Source: Geomonas diazotrophica (GTDB lineage: Bacteria; Desulfobacterota; Desulfuromonadia; Geobacterales; Geobacteraceae). Taken from it: DNA of 64,000 nt. The stretch's first letter is position 1, and each line of letters opens with the position of its first letter. The translations under genes were made by a program, and so were the position numbers. The notes under the pieces were generated by a model. That model was not told the origin of the DNA, searched no databases, and worked only from the letters and a program-made list of their open reading frames with translations. The stretch is taken from NCBI RefSeq assembly GCF_018919385.1, contig NZ_JAHLMF010000015.1, positions 62,001 to 126,000 on the forward strand. The letters run 5' to 3'. Shown one piece after another: positions 27,148 to 36,275 of this stretch.

Positions 27148-28851
27148 ATGAAGATTCTCCTGGCTTACAAATGCCACCCCCAAGGGGCGCGTGACCCCTT
27201 CACCTCGCTCTTGCCGGTCGGCCTGCTTTCCCTGAGCGCCGTGCTCAGGCAGGCGGGGCACCGGGTCACCCTGGCCAATCTCTCCCGCTCCTCCTGGAAG
27301 GAGGTGCGCGAACTCCTGCAGCGGCTCTCCCCCGAGCTGGTCGGCGTTTCGCAGTTCACCCATAACCGCTCGGAATCCATCCGCCTCGCCTCCCTCGCCA
27401 AGGAGTTCGACCCCGCCTGCTGCGTCGTCTTCGGCGGCCCGCACGCGACCCATTCCTGGCAGGAACAGCTGGAGCGGCACCGCGAGGTGGATGCCATCGT
27501 GCTGGGGGAAGGGGAGCAGACCCTGCTGGAACTGGTGCAGGCGCTGGTTGACGGGCGGCCGCTGTCGCAGGTGGCGGGAGTTGCCTGCCGGGAAGGGAAA
27601 GAGGCCGTGCTGGGACCGCCCCGCGCCGCCGTGGCCGACCTGGACCGGCTCCCCCTGGCCGCTGAAGACCCCGGCGAGACCATCGGCGTCGACCTGCGGC
27701 GCCAGCTCGAATTCGTGATCACCTCCCGCGGGTGCCCGGCCAGCTGCCTGTTCTGCTCTTCCCCTCTGTTTTGGGGGCGCGGCGTCCGTTTCCGCTCCCC
27801 AGCCTCGGTGGTGCAGGAGCTGCGGCTTTTGAAGGAGCGCTACGGGCTCATCTACTTCTCCTTCCGTGACGACACCTTCACCGCCAACCGTGCACGGGTG
27901 CTGGAGATCTGCCGCCTGATCGAGCAGCAGCGGCTGCACATCCTCTGGAACTGCCAATCCCGCGTCAACGCGGTGGACCAGGAGATGCTGGTGGCCATGA
28001 AGCGCGCCGGGTGCGAGTGCATCCAGTTCGGCGTGGAGTCGGGCTCGCCGGAGATGCTCAAGGCGCTGGGGAAGAAGATCCTGCCGGCGGACGTGGAGCG
28101 GGCGGCGACAGCGGCGCGCAAGGCCGGGATCAACCTCTCCGTCTACCTCATCACCGGGATTCCCGGGGAGAACGACGAGGACCTGCAGCAGACCGTGCGC
28201 CTGATCGACCGGATCCGCCCTCAGGACGGGCAGGTATCCCCCCTGGTGTATTACCCGGGAACCGAACTGCTGCAACGCGCGGTGCGGCGTCACGAGGTGA
28301 CGTCCCATCTCTTCGACGAAGAGGAGGGGGAGGGGTTCCTGGTGCGCCGCGACCCCTTCGTGGAGCGCTCGCGCCAGTCCATACTGAAGGCGCTGCAAAA
28401 GGCGGGGAAAAAGGCCCGCTTCACCCGGACCGACTTCGCGGCCCAGCGGGAACTGGTGGGGTACAGCTTCGTGACCGAGCTGCTGCAGGCGGAAGCCCTG
28501 GAGCAGGAAGGGGACTGGGATGGGGCGGTCAGGCTCTGCCGTGGGATGACGAGGCAGGAGCCGGACAACCCTTGGGGCTGGCTTCAGTTGGCCGGCCTGC
28601 AGGAGCGTGCCGGCGACCTGGCCGGTGCGACGCGCTCCTACCAAAAACTTGCGCAGCTGGTTCCCCTGCACCTCCCCGCCTTCGTGGCCATGGGAGAATT
28701 GGCCCTGGCCCAGGGAGACCGTGCCGCGGCGGCACGTCACTATCAAAGGGCGCTGGAGCTCGACCCCTGTGACGAGGCGGCTCTCGAAGGCGCCGCACAG
28801 GCGGGAGCGGGGCGGGGCAAACCTGGCCACAAACCCGGGCGCGGGAAGTAA
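27148..28851 (+). CDS. B12-binding radical SAM protein with C-terminal TPR repeats
   Basis: The 567-aa protein has an N-terminal cobalamin-binding-like domain (LVGVSQFTHN, VFGGPHATH), a radical SAM core with CPASCLFC (cysteines 196, 200, 203), SFRDDTFTANR and GVESGSPEMLKALGKK, and a C-terminal TPR region (about 440-560) ending in a basic glycine-rich tail. It probably catalyses a methyl transfer or C-C bond step in natural-product or lipid chemistry; the substrate is unknown. No clear ribosome-binding site precedes the ATG, which lies just after a terminator, so it may be expressed poorly or from an internal promoter. Confidence 0.86.
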   Translation: MKILLAYKCHPQGARDPFTSLLPVGLLSLSAVLRQAGHRVTLANLSRSSWKEVRELLQRLSPELVGVSQFTHNRSESIRLASLAKEFDPACCVVFGGPHATHSWQEQLERHREVDAIVLGEGEQTLLELVQALVDGRPLSQVAGVACREGKEAVLGPPRAAVADLDRLPLAAEDPGETIGVDLRRQLEFVITSRGCPASCLFCSSPLFWGRGVRFRSPASVVQELRLLKERYGLIYFSFRDDTFTANRARVLEICRLIEQQRLHILWNCQSRVNAVDQEMLVAMKRAGCECIQFGVESGSPEMLKALGKKILPADVERAATAARKAGINLSVYLITGIPGENDEDLQQTVRLIDRIRPQDGQVSPLVYYPGTELLQRAVRRHEVTSHLFDEEEGEGFLVRRDPFVERSRQSILKALQKAGKKARFTRTDFAAQRELVGYSFVTELLQAEALEQEGDWDGAVRLCRGMTRQEPDNPWGWLQLAGLQERAGDLAGATRSYQKLAQLVPLHLPAFVAMGELALAQGDRAAAARHYQRALELDPCDEAALEGAAQAGAGRGKPGHKPGRGK

Positions 28852-28898
28852 AGGGGCGCGATTATCAGGGGATAGCGGCATGCATCATTAAACGGACA

Positions 28899-28934
28899 AA
28901 AAAAGCGCCTCCCTTGCGGGGGGCGCCTTTTTTT
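28899..28934. terminator. Bidirectional terminator between radical SAM gene and lipoprotein gene
   Basis: AAAAAAAGCGCC and GGCGCCTTTTTTT flank a short C/G loop region; both sides have homopolymer runs, so it can end both convergent genes. Confidence 0.85.
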
Positions 28935-28953
28935 ATCCTTGCTGCGGGGTGGC

Positions 28954-29373
28954 TTACTTGTTGACGGCCAGGCCCGGTGCGAAGATGATCTTGTCGAAGG
29001 TGCGCTTCAGAGTCTTGCTCTGGAAGTTGATCATCGGCGGGGAATCCGGGAACTCAACGGTGTCGCCGACTTTCACCTTGGTCTGCATTGCTGCAACCCA
29101 CAGCTTCTCGCCTTTCTCCTCGATCTGGACGTAGGTGTACCCGCCGGAGTCCATGGTCTCGAGGACCTTTCCTTTGTGACCTGCGCCCGGCTTCACTTCC
29201 TGCGGCTTCAGCCCTGCGTGCGGATCGGTGCCCGGGGCTGCTGCGGGCATCTGGCTTGCGGGCGCTGCAGCCGGTGCCTGCTGAGCAGGTGCCTGCGGTG
29301 CTTCTTCTTTTTTCTTGCAGCCGGCAGCTGCCACGGCAACGATTGCCAACATTACAACCAAAGTCTTCTTCAC
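28954..29373 (-). CDS. NrfJ-like lipoprotein
   Basis: The 139-aa product has a lipoprotein signal peptide with lipobox AAGC (KKKEE after it), an Ala/Pro-rich linker and a domain beginning GKVLETMDSGGYTYVQIEE, then EKLWVAAMQTKVKVGD and KTLKRTFDKIIF, which resembles the small NrfJ-type periplasmic proteins found near some cytochrome c maturation or nitrite reductase genes. The start is GTG 29373 with CGGAGG upstream; ATG further upstream is out of place. No cytochrome gene is near. The biochemical role is unknown. Confidence 0.72.
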   Translation of the reverse strand: MKKTLVVMLAIVAVAAAGCKKKEEAPQAPAQQAPAAAPASQMPAAAPGTDPHAGLKPQEVKPGAGHKGKVLETMDSGGYTYVQIEEKGEKLWVAAMQTKVKVGDTVEFPDSPPMINFQSKTLKRTFDKIIFAPGLAVNK

Positions 29374-29484
29374 AGTGTCCTCCGTGTTGGATGGAATTAA
29401 GAAATTGACAACGCTCAAAAAAATAGCACAACCCCAGCTGACTTTACAACTAAAAAGTCTGGTATACATGCGCCCGTGGAGGCC

Positions 29485-32400
29485 CTAACGCCCTATGATT
29501 ACTTCCCCTGTGTCGGTTATCAGGCGCGCCGGGAGCTCGAACACCCTCTTGAAGATGTTGAAGACCCCCTTGGCGAGCGACTTCACCGGTACCGCCGTGA
29601 CTTGCGGGTCCTCGATGTGCCCCTTCGCCTCAAAATAGGTGGTTATGAGGGACTTGTCCTTCCCGGTCAGGATCCATCCGAAGATGGGGATCTTGCTCAC
29701 CACCTTGTCCACCGTCTGCAGCGGCTGCACCCCGACGTTCAAGTCGAGCTCGTCTTTCACGAGGTCCACTTTCCCCACCGCCGATATGTTCATTGCGTTG
29801 CTGTCCACGAACAGGTTCTGGGTCGTGGCGACCCCGTTGTTGAAGGCGATGTCCCCGGTGATCTTGTTGAAGGGCATCCCTCCCGAGACCATGTCGGGGA
29901 GCTGTCCCTTGAAGAGCTGCGACACGTTCAGGATGGAGAAGATCTTCGAGAGGGTGGAGAACTTCCTGATGCTGCCGCGCTCGATCCTGAGCTTCACGTT
30001 CCCCTGGATGCTCCGCTTGAAGTCGGCAGCGCTCTCACCGCGCACGGCCAGGTCGCCTTGCAGGGACATGGCCCCGGTGACCTCCTGCTTCTTCACCCCC
30101 AACGAGTGCAACAGCGCGGCCGCCGAGACCTTTTGCACCGTGCAGGAGAGCGTGTGGCGCGCCGGCGCTGCGAGGTCGCTGCGCAGCCTGCCGGTGACCT
30201 CCCCCTCGAAGGAGCTGAACCCGAATGGGAGCAGCTGCAGTACGTGGTTTTCGTAGAAGACGCTGGTCCTTAGGTGCTGGAACGGGAAGTCCTTGAGCTT
30301 TCCCTCCGCCGCGGTCAGGTGGGCCCTCAGGGTGAGGTGGTTCTCTCCGCCGGGCCCGCCGAACAGCGGCATCAGGTCGTCGGGGTTCAGGTAGGAAGCG
30401 GCGACCACCAGCTCCGCCAGTGGGTGCTGCAGGTCCTTGACGCTTCCCTTAACCTGGAGCGATGTCTTGCCCAGCGAACCGGAGAGGGAGGTTATCTGCA
30501 GGTTGTCCTTTTGGTAGGTGAGGTTCCCCTGCACCCTCTCAACCCGCACCGGGGCGCCGCCGTTGGCGAAGCCTATGTCGGCGGGATCCACCGAGGGAGA
30601 GCTGAAGACGAGCTGCCAGCTGGGGTTCTGCAGCCCGGTCAGGACGCCCCGCCCGCTGATGCTGGTGCTGCCGAGCCTCACCTGGAGCTGCGAGGTCTCG
30701 AAGGTCTCGCCGTTCACCTTCACCGTGCCGTTCACCCCGGTCAAAGGCTTGATCTTCTCCCCCGGTTTCAGGGTCACCCCGGAGAGCCCCACGTTGCCGC
30801 TCCATGTGAGCCGGTCCATGTCGGGGCCGCCGGCGTGCAACAGGAGCTGGACCACCCCGGTGGGGTGGTATTTCTTCACCATGGGGACCAGCTGCCCGAC
30901 CTCGGTGCTCTGGAATGGGTTGGTCCTTATCTCGAACGTCACCGGGCCGTCGTACCGGCTCACCGCGGTGGCCGAGAGGGACGCGGGGGGGAGCTGGTAA
31001 TGCAGCGAAGTGATCCGGAACTGCTCCTTGTCGAAGTCCATGCTGAAGGATACGCTGTTGGTGCGTCCGGCTGGTTTGGCGACCAGGTCCTTGAAGCTGT
31101 ACGAGGCCGTGGTGAGGTCGCTGTCGCCGGAGAGCCGGTAGAGCGCGGTCCCTCCCTCACCCTTCAGGTTCAGGATCGAGTTGGTGGTGAAGGAGCCGAT
31201 TCCCTTCCCCAGCAGCCAGACCACTTCCGGCTGCCTCGGTTGGACCTTCGCTGTGAATGGGTACTGGCACGGGTGGTCGAGCGGGTAGTCGGTGATGCGC
31301 CCTTCCAGGGCAAGGGGCGAGGTGCCGAAGCGTCCCGTCATCCCCTTCAGGAAGAAGTCCTTGCCGGCAAGCTCCAATTGCCCCTTGATGCCGCTGAAGA
31401 CCGGTATGCCGGAGCCGTAGTTGACCACCCCTTCCTCCACGTGCGCCTTGATGTAGAGGACGTTGTAGTTCTGCCCCCGCTCCATGTGCAGGATCTGGCT
31501 CACCCGCCCGTCCAGGCGTCCCTGGTCCAGCCGGTATACCCCCCCCGTGATCTTCTGCTCGATGAAATGCGCCGTGTCGTCGACGATGATGCCGTAGGGG
31601 ATGTACTGCCGGTAGTCGCGCAGGTTGAAGCTGTTGCTGCTGGCGCTGGCGGTGATGCGCAGGTCGCCGGAGTGCAGGTCCGAGAGCTTAACCTTCCCGT
31701 TCACCTTGAAGCCGTCCAGGTCGGCCTTCACGTGATCGATCTCGAGGTTGCGCTCGGTGAGTTCCAGGGAGCAGGACCCCTTGAAGGACTTCGGCGTGAG
31801 CCTCGCGTGGAACACCTGGGGATAGTCGAGGTTCATCCTGGTGAAGCGGAACTCGGTCTTCCCCTTGAAGGCGTTCAGGTGTCCCTTGAGGCTGGCCTCC
31901 AGTTCCAACTGGCCGGATAGGCTTTTAAACGGGACAAAGCGGCTGTAGTAGGGCCAGAAATGGCCGACGTCGATGGGGCCGGTCTTGATCTTGCCATGCA
32001 CCGGCATGGCTGCCAACGGTGCCCCGGCTGCCGGGATCCCCGCGACGCCGGAGAGGTGGATGGGGACCTTGCTCCTGCCCGAGAGGAGCTGGCCGTCGAG
32101 CTTGAAGTCGCAATCCCTGCCGCGGGTGATCCGGCTCAGGAAGAGGTCCGTGTCGGAGAGTTCGGTGATCAGCGGCTGCTCCGCGAAGGCGTAGTCGGTG
32201 AACCGGATCTGGGCCTTCTTAAGCTCGACGCCGCGGATCCCCGGGGCCTCGCCGCCGCTGGGGGTGAGGAGGTCGGCGATGTTTAAGACCCCTTGTCGGT
32301 CGCGCCACAACCTCAGCGTGGGGCGTTCCAGCTCGATCCGGGAGAGCACGAGTTCACGGCGCAAAAGAGGGAGGATGGCGATCCTGACCGTGAGCCGATC

Positions 32401-32661
32401 GGCGGTGGCGAACTCGGTGGTCCCGTCCTTCTCCTTGATGGTGACTCCGGTGAAGGTGAAGGCGGGGGTGAGCCGCATGGTGAACGCGCCGGTCTGGTAC
32501 TGCAGGTCCCGTTTCAGCGAGGTTTTCACCTGCGCCAGGATCTCGGACTTGTAGGTGTCGAGGTCGAGCAGGCGGGGGAGGAGGCTCACCCCGAGGACGA
32601 CGACGGTCAGTATGGTGGCCAGAAGCGGCAAAAGCCAGGCCCGAATCTTTTTAAGAGGCAT
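29485..32661 (-). CDS. AsmA-like envelope protein
   Basis: A 1058-aa protein with one N-terminal membrane segment (about 10-30, WLLPLLATILTVVVLGV), then long repetitive beta-strands and a C-terminal AsmA_2-type domain (MPFNKITGDIAFNNGVATTQNL onward to DTGEVIIGR). AsmA-family proteins (including TamB, YhdP) are thought to bridge inner and outer membranes in lipid transport. Role in phospholipid or LPS supply is inference. It lies 115 bp after the NtrY-like kinase gene and 111 bp past the lipoprotein gene. Confidence 0.87.
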   Translation of the reverse strand: MPLKKIRAWLLPLLATILTVVVLGVSLLPRLLDLDTYKSEILAQVKTSLKRDLQYQTGAFTMRLTPAFTFTGVTIKEKDGTTEFATADRLTVRIAILPLLRRELVLSRIELERPTLRLWRDRQGVLNIADLLTPSGGEAPGIRGVELKKAQIRFTDYAFAEQPLITELSDTDLFLSRITRGRDCDFKLDGQLLSGRSKVPIHLSGVAGIPAAGAPLAAMPVHGKIKTGPIDVGHFWPYYSRFVPFKSLSGQLELEASLKGHLNAFKGKTEFRFTRMNLDYPQVFHARLTPKSFKGSCSLELTERNLEIDHVKADLDGFKVNGKVKLSDLHSGDLRITASASSNSFNLRDYRQYIPYGIIVDDTAHFIEQKITGGVYRLDQGRLDGRVSQILHMERGQNYNVLYIKAHVEEGVVNYGSGIPVFSGIKGQLELAGKDFFLKGMTGRFGTSPLALEGRITDYPLDHPCQYPFTAKVQPRQPEVVWLLGKGIGSFTTNSILNLKGEGGTALYRLSGDSDLTTASYSFKDLVAKPAGRTNSVSFSMDFDKEQFRITSLHYQLPPASLSATAVSRYDGPVTFEIRTNPFQSTEVGQLVPMVKKYHPTGVVQLLLHAGGPDMDRLTWSGNVGLSGVTLKPGEKIKPLTGVNGTVKVNGETFETSQLQVRLGSTSISGRGVLTGLQNPSWQLVFSSPSVDPADIGFANGGAPVRVERVQGNLTYQKDNLQITSLSGSLGKTSLQVKGSVKDLQHPLAELVVAASYLNPDDLMPLFGGPGGENHLTLRAHLTAAEGKLKDFPFQHLRTSVFYENHVLQLLPFGFSSFEGEVTGRLRSDLAAPARHTLSCTVQKVSAAALLHSLGVKKQEVTGAMSLQGDLAVRGESAADFKRSIQGNVKLRIERGSIRKFSTLSKIFSILNVSQLFKGQLPDMVSGGMPFNKITGDIAFNNGVATTQNLFVDSNAMNISAVGKVDLVKDELDLNVGVQPLQTVDKVVSKIPIFGWILTGKDKSLITTYFEAKGHIEDPQVTAVPVKSLAKGVFNIFKRVFELPARLITDTGEVIIGR

Positions 32662-32700
32662 AAGCTATCTCTGCAGGGAAGCCGGCGTCGGCACGCCCGA

Positions 32701-32775
32701 TCTCAACCTGTCCGCTAGGATCTTCATTTTGGTCTCGATTCGAGGTTCAACCTCGACCTTTACCTCGACCCGAAG
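32701..32775. repeat. Hexamer-type repeat with internal palindrome
   Basis: TCAACCT, TCGACCT, CGACCT units with 6-bp spacing and a CGAGGTT-C-AACCTCG palindrome at 32741-32755, between the AsmA-like gene and the kinase gene. The array overlaps the kinase stop region. Confidence 0.7.
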
Positions 32776-32776
32776 T

Positions 32777-35038
32777 TCATGCATCGGCCGGGAGCTCGAT
32801 GATGAAGCGGCTCCCCTTGGGGTGGTTCTCCTTGGCACGGATGAAGCCGTGGTGGTCGGAGATGATGGTGTTGACGATGGCAAGGCCAAGGCCGGTGCCG
32901 CTCTTCTTCCGGGAGAAGTACGGCTCGAAGAGCCGGGGGCGGTCCTCGGCGGCGATACCGTGGCCGGTGTCGGAGACGGTGAAGGTGGCCATCTTGAGGG
33001 TGCTGTCGTAGCAGGTGGCGAGCTCGATCTCTCCCTCCCCCTCGATGGCGGCCACCGCGTTGTCCAAAAGGTTGATCACCACCCGCTTGATCTGGTCCCG
33101 GTCCAGCATGATGGGGGGCATCTTGTCGTCCGTGTTGAGGGTGAAGCGGATGTGGCGGTGCGCCTCCACATAGAGGGTGAGCGCCTCCTTGAGGATGTCG
33201 TTCAGGTCGTTGGGCTTGGGGACCGAGGCCGGCATGCGGGCGAAGTTGGAGAACTCGTTCACCAGCCCCTTCAGCTCGTCCACCGACTTGATGATCATGT
33301 TGGTGCACTGGTCGAAGACCTCTTCCTCACCCTCGAAGCGCGAGAGGTAGCGCTTTCTCAGCCGCTGCGCCGAGAGCTGTATCGGGGTGAGCGGGTTCTT
33401 GATCTCGTGGGCGATCCTGCGGGCCACCTCGCGCCATGCCGCCATCCGCTGCGCCTTGATCAGCGAGGTGAGGTCGTCCAGCACCACCACCATCCCCATG
33501 AAGGCGTCATTCTCGTCCTTGAGGACGGTCAGGTTGGTGAGAAGCGTCAGCTCGCCGTCGCGCATAGGGATGGTGACCTGGCGCACGATGGCGTCGTGCT
33601 TGTCGAGCACCATGTCGCGCAGGAGCCCCTTGACGATGTCCAGGTGCTCGACCTGCAGCACCTCGCGGAAGTTCTTGCCGGTGACCTTGTCGCTGTTGAT
33701 CAAGAGAAGCTTCTCGGCCGACTTGTTCACCGTGGTGAGGAGCCCGTCCTTGTCCACCGAGATGATGCCGGCGGTGACGTTGGCCAGCACCGCCTCCATG
33801 TAGCGGCGCCGCTGCTCCAGTTCCAGGTTGCTCTTTTGCAGTTCCTCGTTGGTGTGCTGCAGGGCGAGCTGGTTCTCGCGCAGGTCCTCGGTCATCCGGT
33901 TGAAGGAGGCGATCAGCATGCCGATCTCGTCGCCGCCCCCCTCGCCAAGGTGCACGTCCAGGTTCCCCTCGGCCACCTGGCGGGTCGCCTCGGCCAGCTC
34001 CTGGATCGGAATGGTGAGGCTGCGGGCCAGGTAGACCCCGAACCAGACCGCGAGGAAGACGATCACCATGGTGATCAGGAACAGGGTCAGGATGTAGCCG
34101 GTGGCGATCGGGTGCTTCAGGATCTTCAGCTGGCGGAATTCGTGGTAGGAGGCGGAGATCTCCCGCATCTTGGAGACCAGGGAGTAGGGGACGTAGTAGT
34201 TGACCACGATGACCCCGACCACGTCGTTGTCGTTGAAGTTGCTCCGGATCGGGACGATGCCGCGGATCAGGTCGGCCTTGCCGATGGCGTTGACCCGGGT
34301 CAGCTTCTGCCCGGCGAGCCCCACGTTGATGTCCTCGGAGGAGGGGTTGGTGAACTCGCCCAGGGGGAGCTTGGGGTTCCCCGCGCGGAACAGCTCCTCG
34401 CGCTGCGCCGAGAAGACCTCGACCACCCCCAGGTTGTACTCCTTCTGCTTCTGGCGCACCAGGGCCTTCAACTGGGGGAGGTTCTCCTCGTTGAGGAGCT
34501 TTCTCTCCTTGATGGCGTCGCTGATCTGCTCGCCGTAGTAGAGCGCGTTGGCGGCCGAGGTCTTGTAGTAGACCTGCGCCACCTCCATGGACTCGTTCAG
34601 GGAGGTTTCCACCTGCTTGTTGAACCAGTTCTGGATGCTGTTGGTGATGAAGCCGGCGGAAACGAAGAACAGGAGCATGGTCGGCACCAGCGACAGGGTG
34701 ACGAAGGCGAGCACCAGCTTGGTGCGCAGCTTGGCCCCCGGCGTGTTCTTGCGCCGTTCCAGGAAGAGCTTGGTGATGTTCCTGAACACCAGGTAGACCA
34801 GCAGGATGATGAGCAGGATGATGACGTTGATGATGGCGAAGATGACGATGTTGCTCCCCATCGGCACCTCGGAGGAGAGGCGCGACAGGTGGATCTCGAG
34901 GTAGGTGAGGAGCACGATCGAGAGCAGCGACACGCAGACGATGATCGCCTCGCGCTTGCGCTTGCGGATCTCTCCGGCGGGCAGTTCGGCACCCTGGGTG
35001 TGCGGGGGGAGCCCCCCTTTTGGGTCGGACATCGGCAT
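32777..35038 (-). CDS. NtrY-like sensor histidine kinase
   Basis: The 753-aa kinase has several N-terminal membrane segments (about 29-50, 57-77, 110-130 and one near 320), a periplasmic sensor region, HAMP (about 340-395), a PAS domain (about 410-510), HisKA with His544 (RRIAHEIKNPLTPIQL) and an ATPase domain (VINLLDNAVAAIEGEG; GTGLGLAIVNTIISDHHG). This layout is that of NtrY. The usual partner NtrX is not adjacent in this window. It is followed by an AsmA-like gene and preceded by lpxC, which could point to envelope stress sensing (inference). Confidence 0.88.
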   Translation of the reverse strand: MPMSDPKGGLPPHTQGAELPAGEIRKRKREAIIVCVSLLSIVLLTYLEIHLSRLSSEVPMGSNIVIFAIINVIILLIILLVYLVFRNITKLFLERRKNTPGAKLRTKLVLAFVTLSLVPTMLLFFVSAGFITNSIQNWFNKQVETSLNESMEVAQVYYKTSAANALYYGEQISDAIKERKLLNEENLPQLKALVRQKQKEYNLGVVEVFSAQREELFRAGNPKLPLGEFTNPSSEDINVGLAGQKLTRVNAIGKADLIRGIVPIRSNFNDNDVVGVIVVNYYVPYSLVSKMREISASYHEFRQLKILKHPIATGYILTLFLITMVIVFLAVWFGVYLARSLTIPIQELAEATRQVAEGNLDVHLGEGGGDEIGMLIASFNRMTEDLRENQLALQHTNEELQKSNLELEQRRRYMEAVLANVTAGIISVDKDGLLTTVNKSAEKLLLINSDKVTGKNFREVLQVEHLDIVKGLLRDMVLDKHDAIVRQVTIPMRDGELTLLTNLTVLKDENDAFMGMVVVLDDLTSLIKAQRMAAWREVARRIAHEIKNPLTPIQLSAQRLRKRYLSRFEGEEEVFDQCTNMIIKSVDELKGLVNEFSNFARMPASVPKPNDLNDILKEALTLYVEAHRHIRFTLNTDDKMPPIMLDRDQIKRVVINLLDNAVAAIEGEGEIELATCYDSTLKMATFTVSDTGHGIAAEDRPRLFEPYFSRKKSGTGLGLAIVNTIISDHHGFIRAKENHPKGSRFIIELPADA

Positions 35039-35097
35039 CAGGCCACTCTATACGAACGGGTGAACAGTTTCAAGCAGTTCCATCCTCCACGGGTACG

Positions 35098-35136
35098 AAA
35101 AAAGCAGCCCCCGGAGGAGCTGCTTCGTGTTTTTTC
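35098..35136 (-). terminator. Intrinsic terminator downstream of lpxC
   Basis: On the - strand AGCAGC...GCTGCT with an extended G/C middle forms a stem followed by a T run, downstream of the lpxC stop at 35166. Confidence 0.75.
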
Positions 35137-35165
35137 TTAACCTCAACCTTAAACTCAGCCTGTTG
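35137..35165. repeat. Hexamer-type repeat at the lpxC 3' end
   Basis: CTTAACCTCAACCTTAAACT with the same period as the other arrays, between the terminator and the lpxC stop. Confidence 0.75.
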
Positions 35166-36083
35166 TTAAGCCTCCAGCCAGGACAGTTCGGGCAGGGCGA
35201 GGTTGAAGGGGGCGTTGAAGGCCTGCGGGGTGAACTCGATCAGGGTGTAGCAGTCGGGGCGCTTCAGGAGCTCCATGACCAGTTTGTGGTTCAGGTCGTG
35301 GCCGGACTTGGTGGCCTTGACGTGCCCGATCAGCCGGTGACCGGCGAGGGAGAGGTCGCCCACCGAGTCGAGGATCTTGTGGCGCACGAACTCGTCCTGG
35401 AACCTGAGCCCTTCCGGGTTCAGCACGCCCTGGTCGCCGATCACCACCGCGTTCTCGAGGGAGCCGCCCAGGGCCAGGCCGTGGGCCTTCATCATGTCGA
35501 CCTCGGCCAGGAAGCCGAAGGTGCGGGCGGCGGCGTACTCGCCGGTGAAGCTGGCCTGGCTGAACTCGAAGGAGCGGAACTGGCTCTTCACGGCCGGGTG
35601 CGCGAACTGCATGTCGAAGGAGATCTTGTAGTGGCGCGACGGGATGATGGAGGCCTTCTTGTCGCCTTCGGTAACGGAAACCGGCTTCTTGATCACCAGG
35701 TACTTGCGCGGCTTCTTGGACTCCTTGATGCCGGCCTTGACGATGGCCGCCACGAAGGGGGCGGCGCTGCCGTCCATGATCGGGACTTCCGGGCCGTTGA
35801 TGTCCACGTGGGCGTTGTCGATGCCGCAGCCGTACAGGGCCGCCATGAGATGCTCTATGGTGGAAACGCTTGCCTCGCCGCGGCCGATGGTGGTGGAGAG
35901 CCTGGTGTTGACCACGTTCTGCGCGTGCGCTTCTATGGAGACAGCCGGGGTGAGGTCAACCCTGTGGAAGACGACGCCGGTGCCGGGCTCGGCCGGACGC
36001 AGCGTGATGGTGATCGTCTTGCCGGAGTGCAGGCCGATGCCGCTGAAGGTTACCTTGTTGCCCAAAGTCTGTTGGAATATCAT
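35166..36083 (-). CDS. lpxC: UDP-3-O-acyl-N-acetylglucosamine deacetylase
   Basis: The 305-aa zinc enzyme commits UDP-GlcNAc acyl sugar to lipid A. Metal-binding histidines appear in STIEHLMAALYG and in FVRHKILDSVGDLSLAG (HKxxD), and NAHVDINGPEVPIMDGSAAPF is another conserved block. AGGAGC precedes ATG 36083. Its location upstream of a sensor kinase rather than in an ftsZ or lpxA cluster is ordinary for this group. It shows the organism makes lipopolysaccharide. Confidence 0.96.
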   Translation of the reverse strand: MIFQQTLGNKVTFSGIGLHSGKTITITLRPAEPGTGVVFHRVDLTPAVSIEAHAQNVVNTRLSTTIGRGEASVSTIEHLMAALYGCGIDNAHVDINGPEVPIMDGSAAPFVAAIVKAGIKESKKPRKYLVIKKPVSVTEGDKKASIIPSRHYKISFDMQFAHPAVKSQFRSFEFSQASFTGEYAAARTFGFLAEVDMMKAHGLALGGSLENAVVIGDQGVLNPEGLRFQDEFVRHKILDSVGDLSLAGHRLIGHVKATKSGHDLNHKLVMELLKRPDCYTLIEFTPQAFNAPFNLALPELSWLEA

Positions 36084-36275
36084 CTGCTTGCTCCTGATAG
36101 TCAGTATGCTTACTATTAAGCAAATAATGCGCCAACGGCGGGCGGGTGCTTCTCATTGGAAAAAAGCGTGCTGCTTCGGGTGTGTAGACGGGATCGGTTC
36201 GGGGATGGGGGCGGGGAGGGGGTGTGGCGATTTTGCGCCTGTGGTGCCAGTGCAACGGGGGGTGTGGCTTTTTTG

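Noticed and set aside
26173-28881. 902-codon antisense frame over LysM-NlpC and radical SAM genes
   Set aside because: It spans two recognised + strand genes and their terminator; no sensible product.
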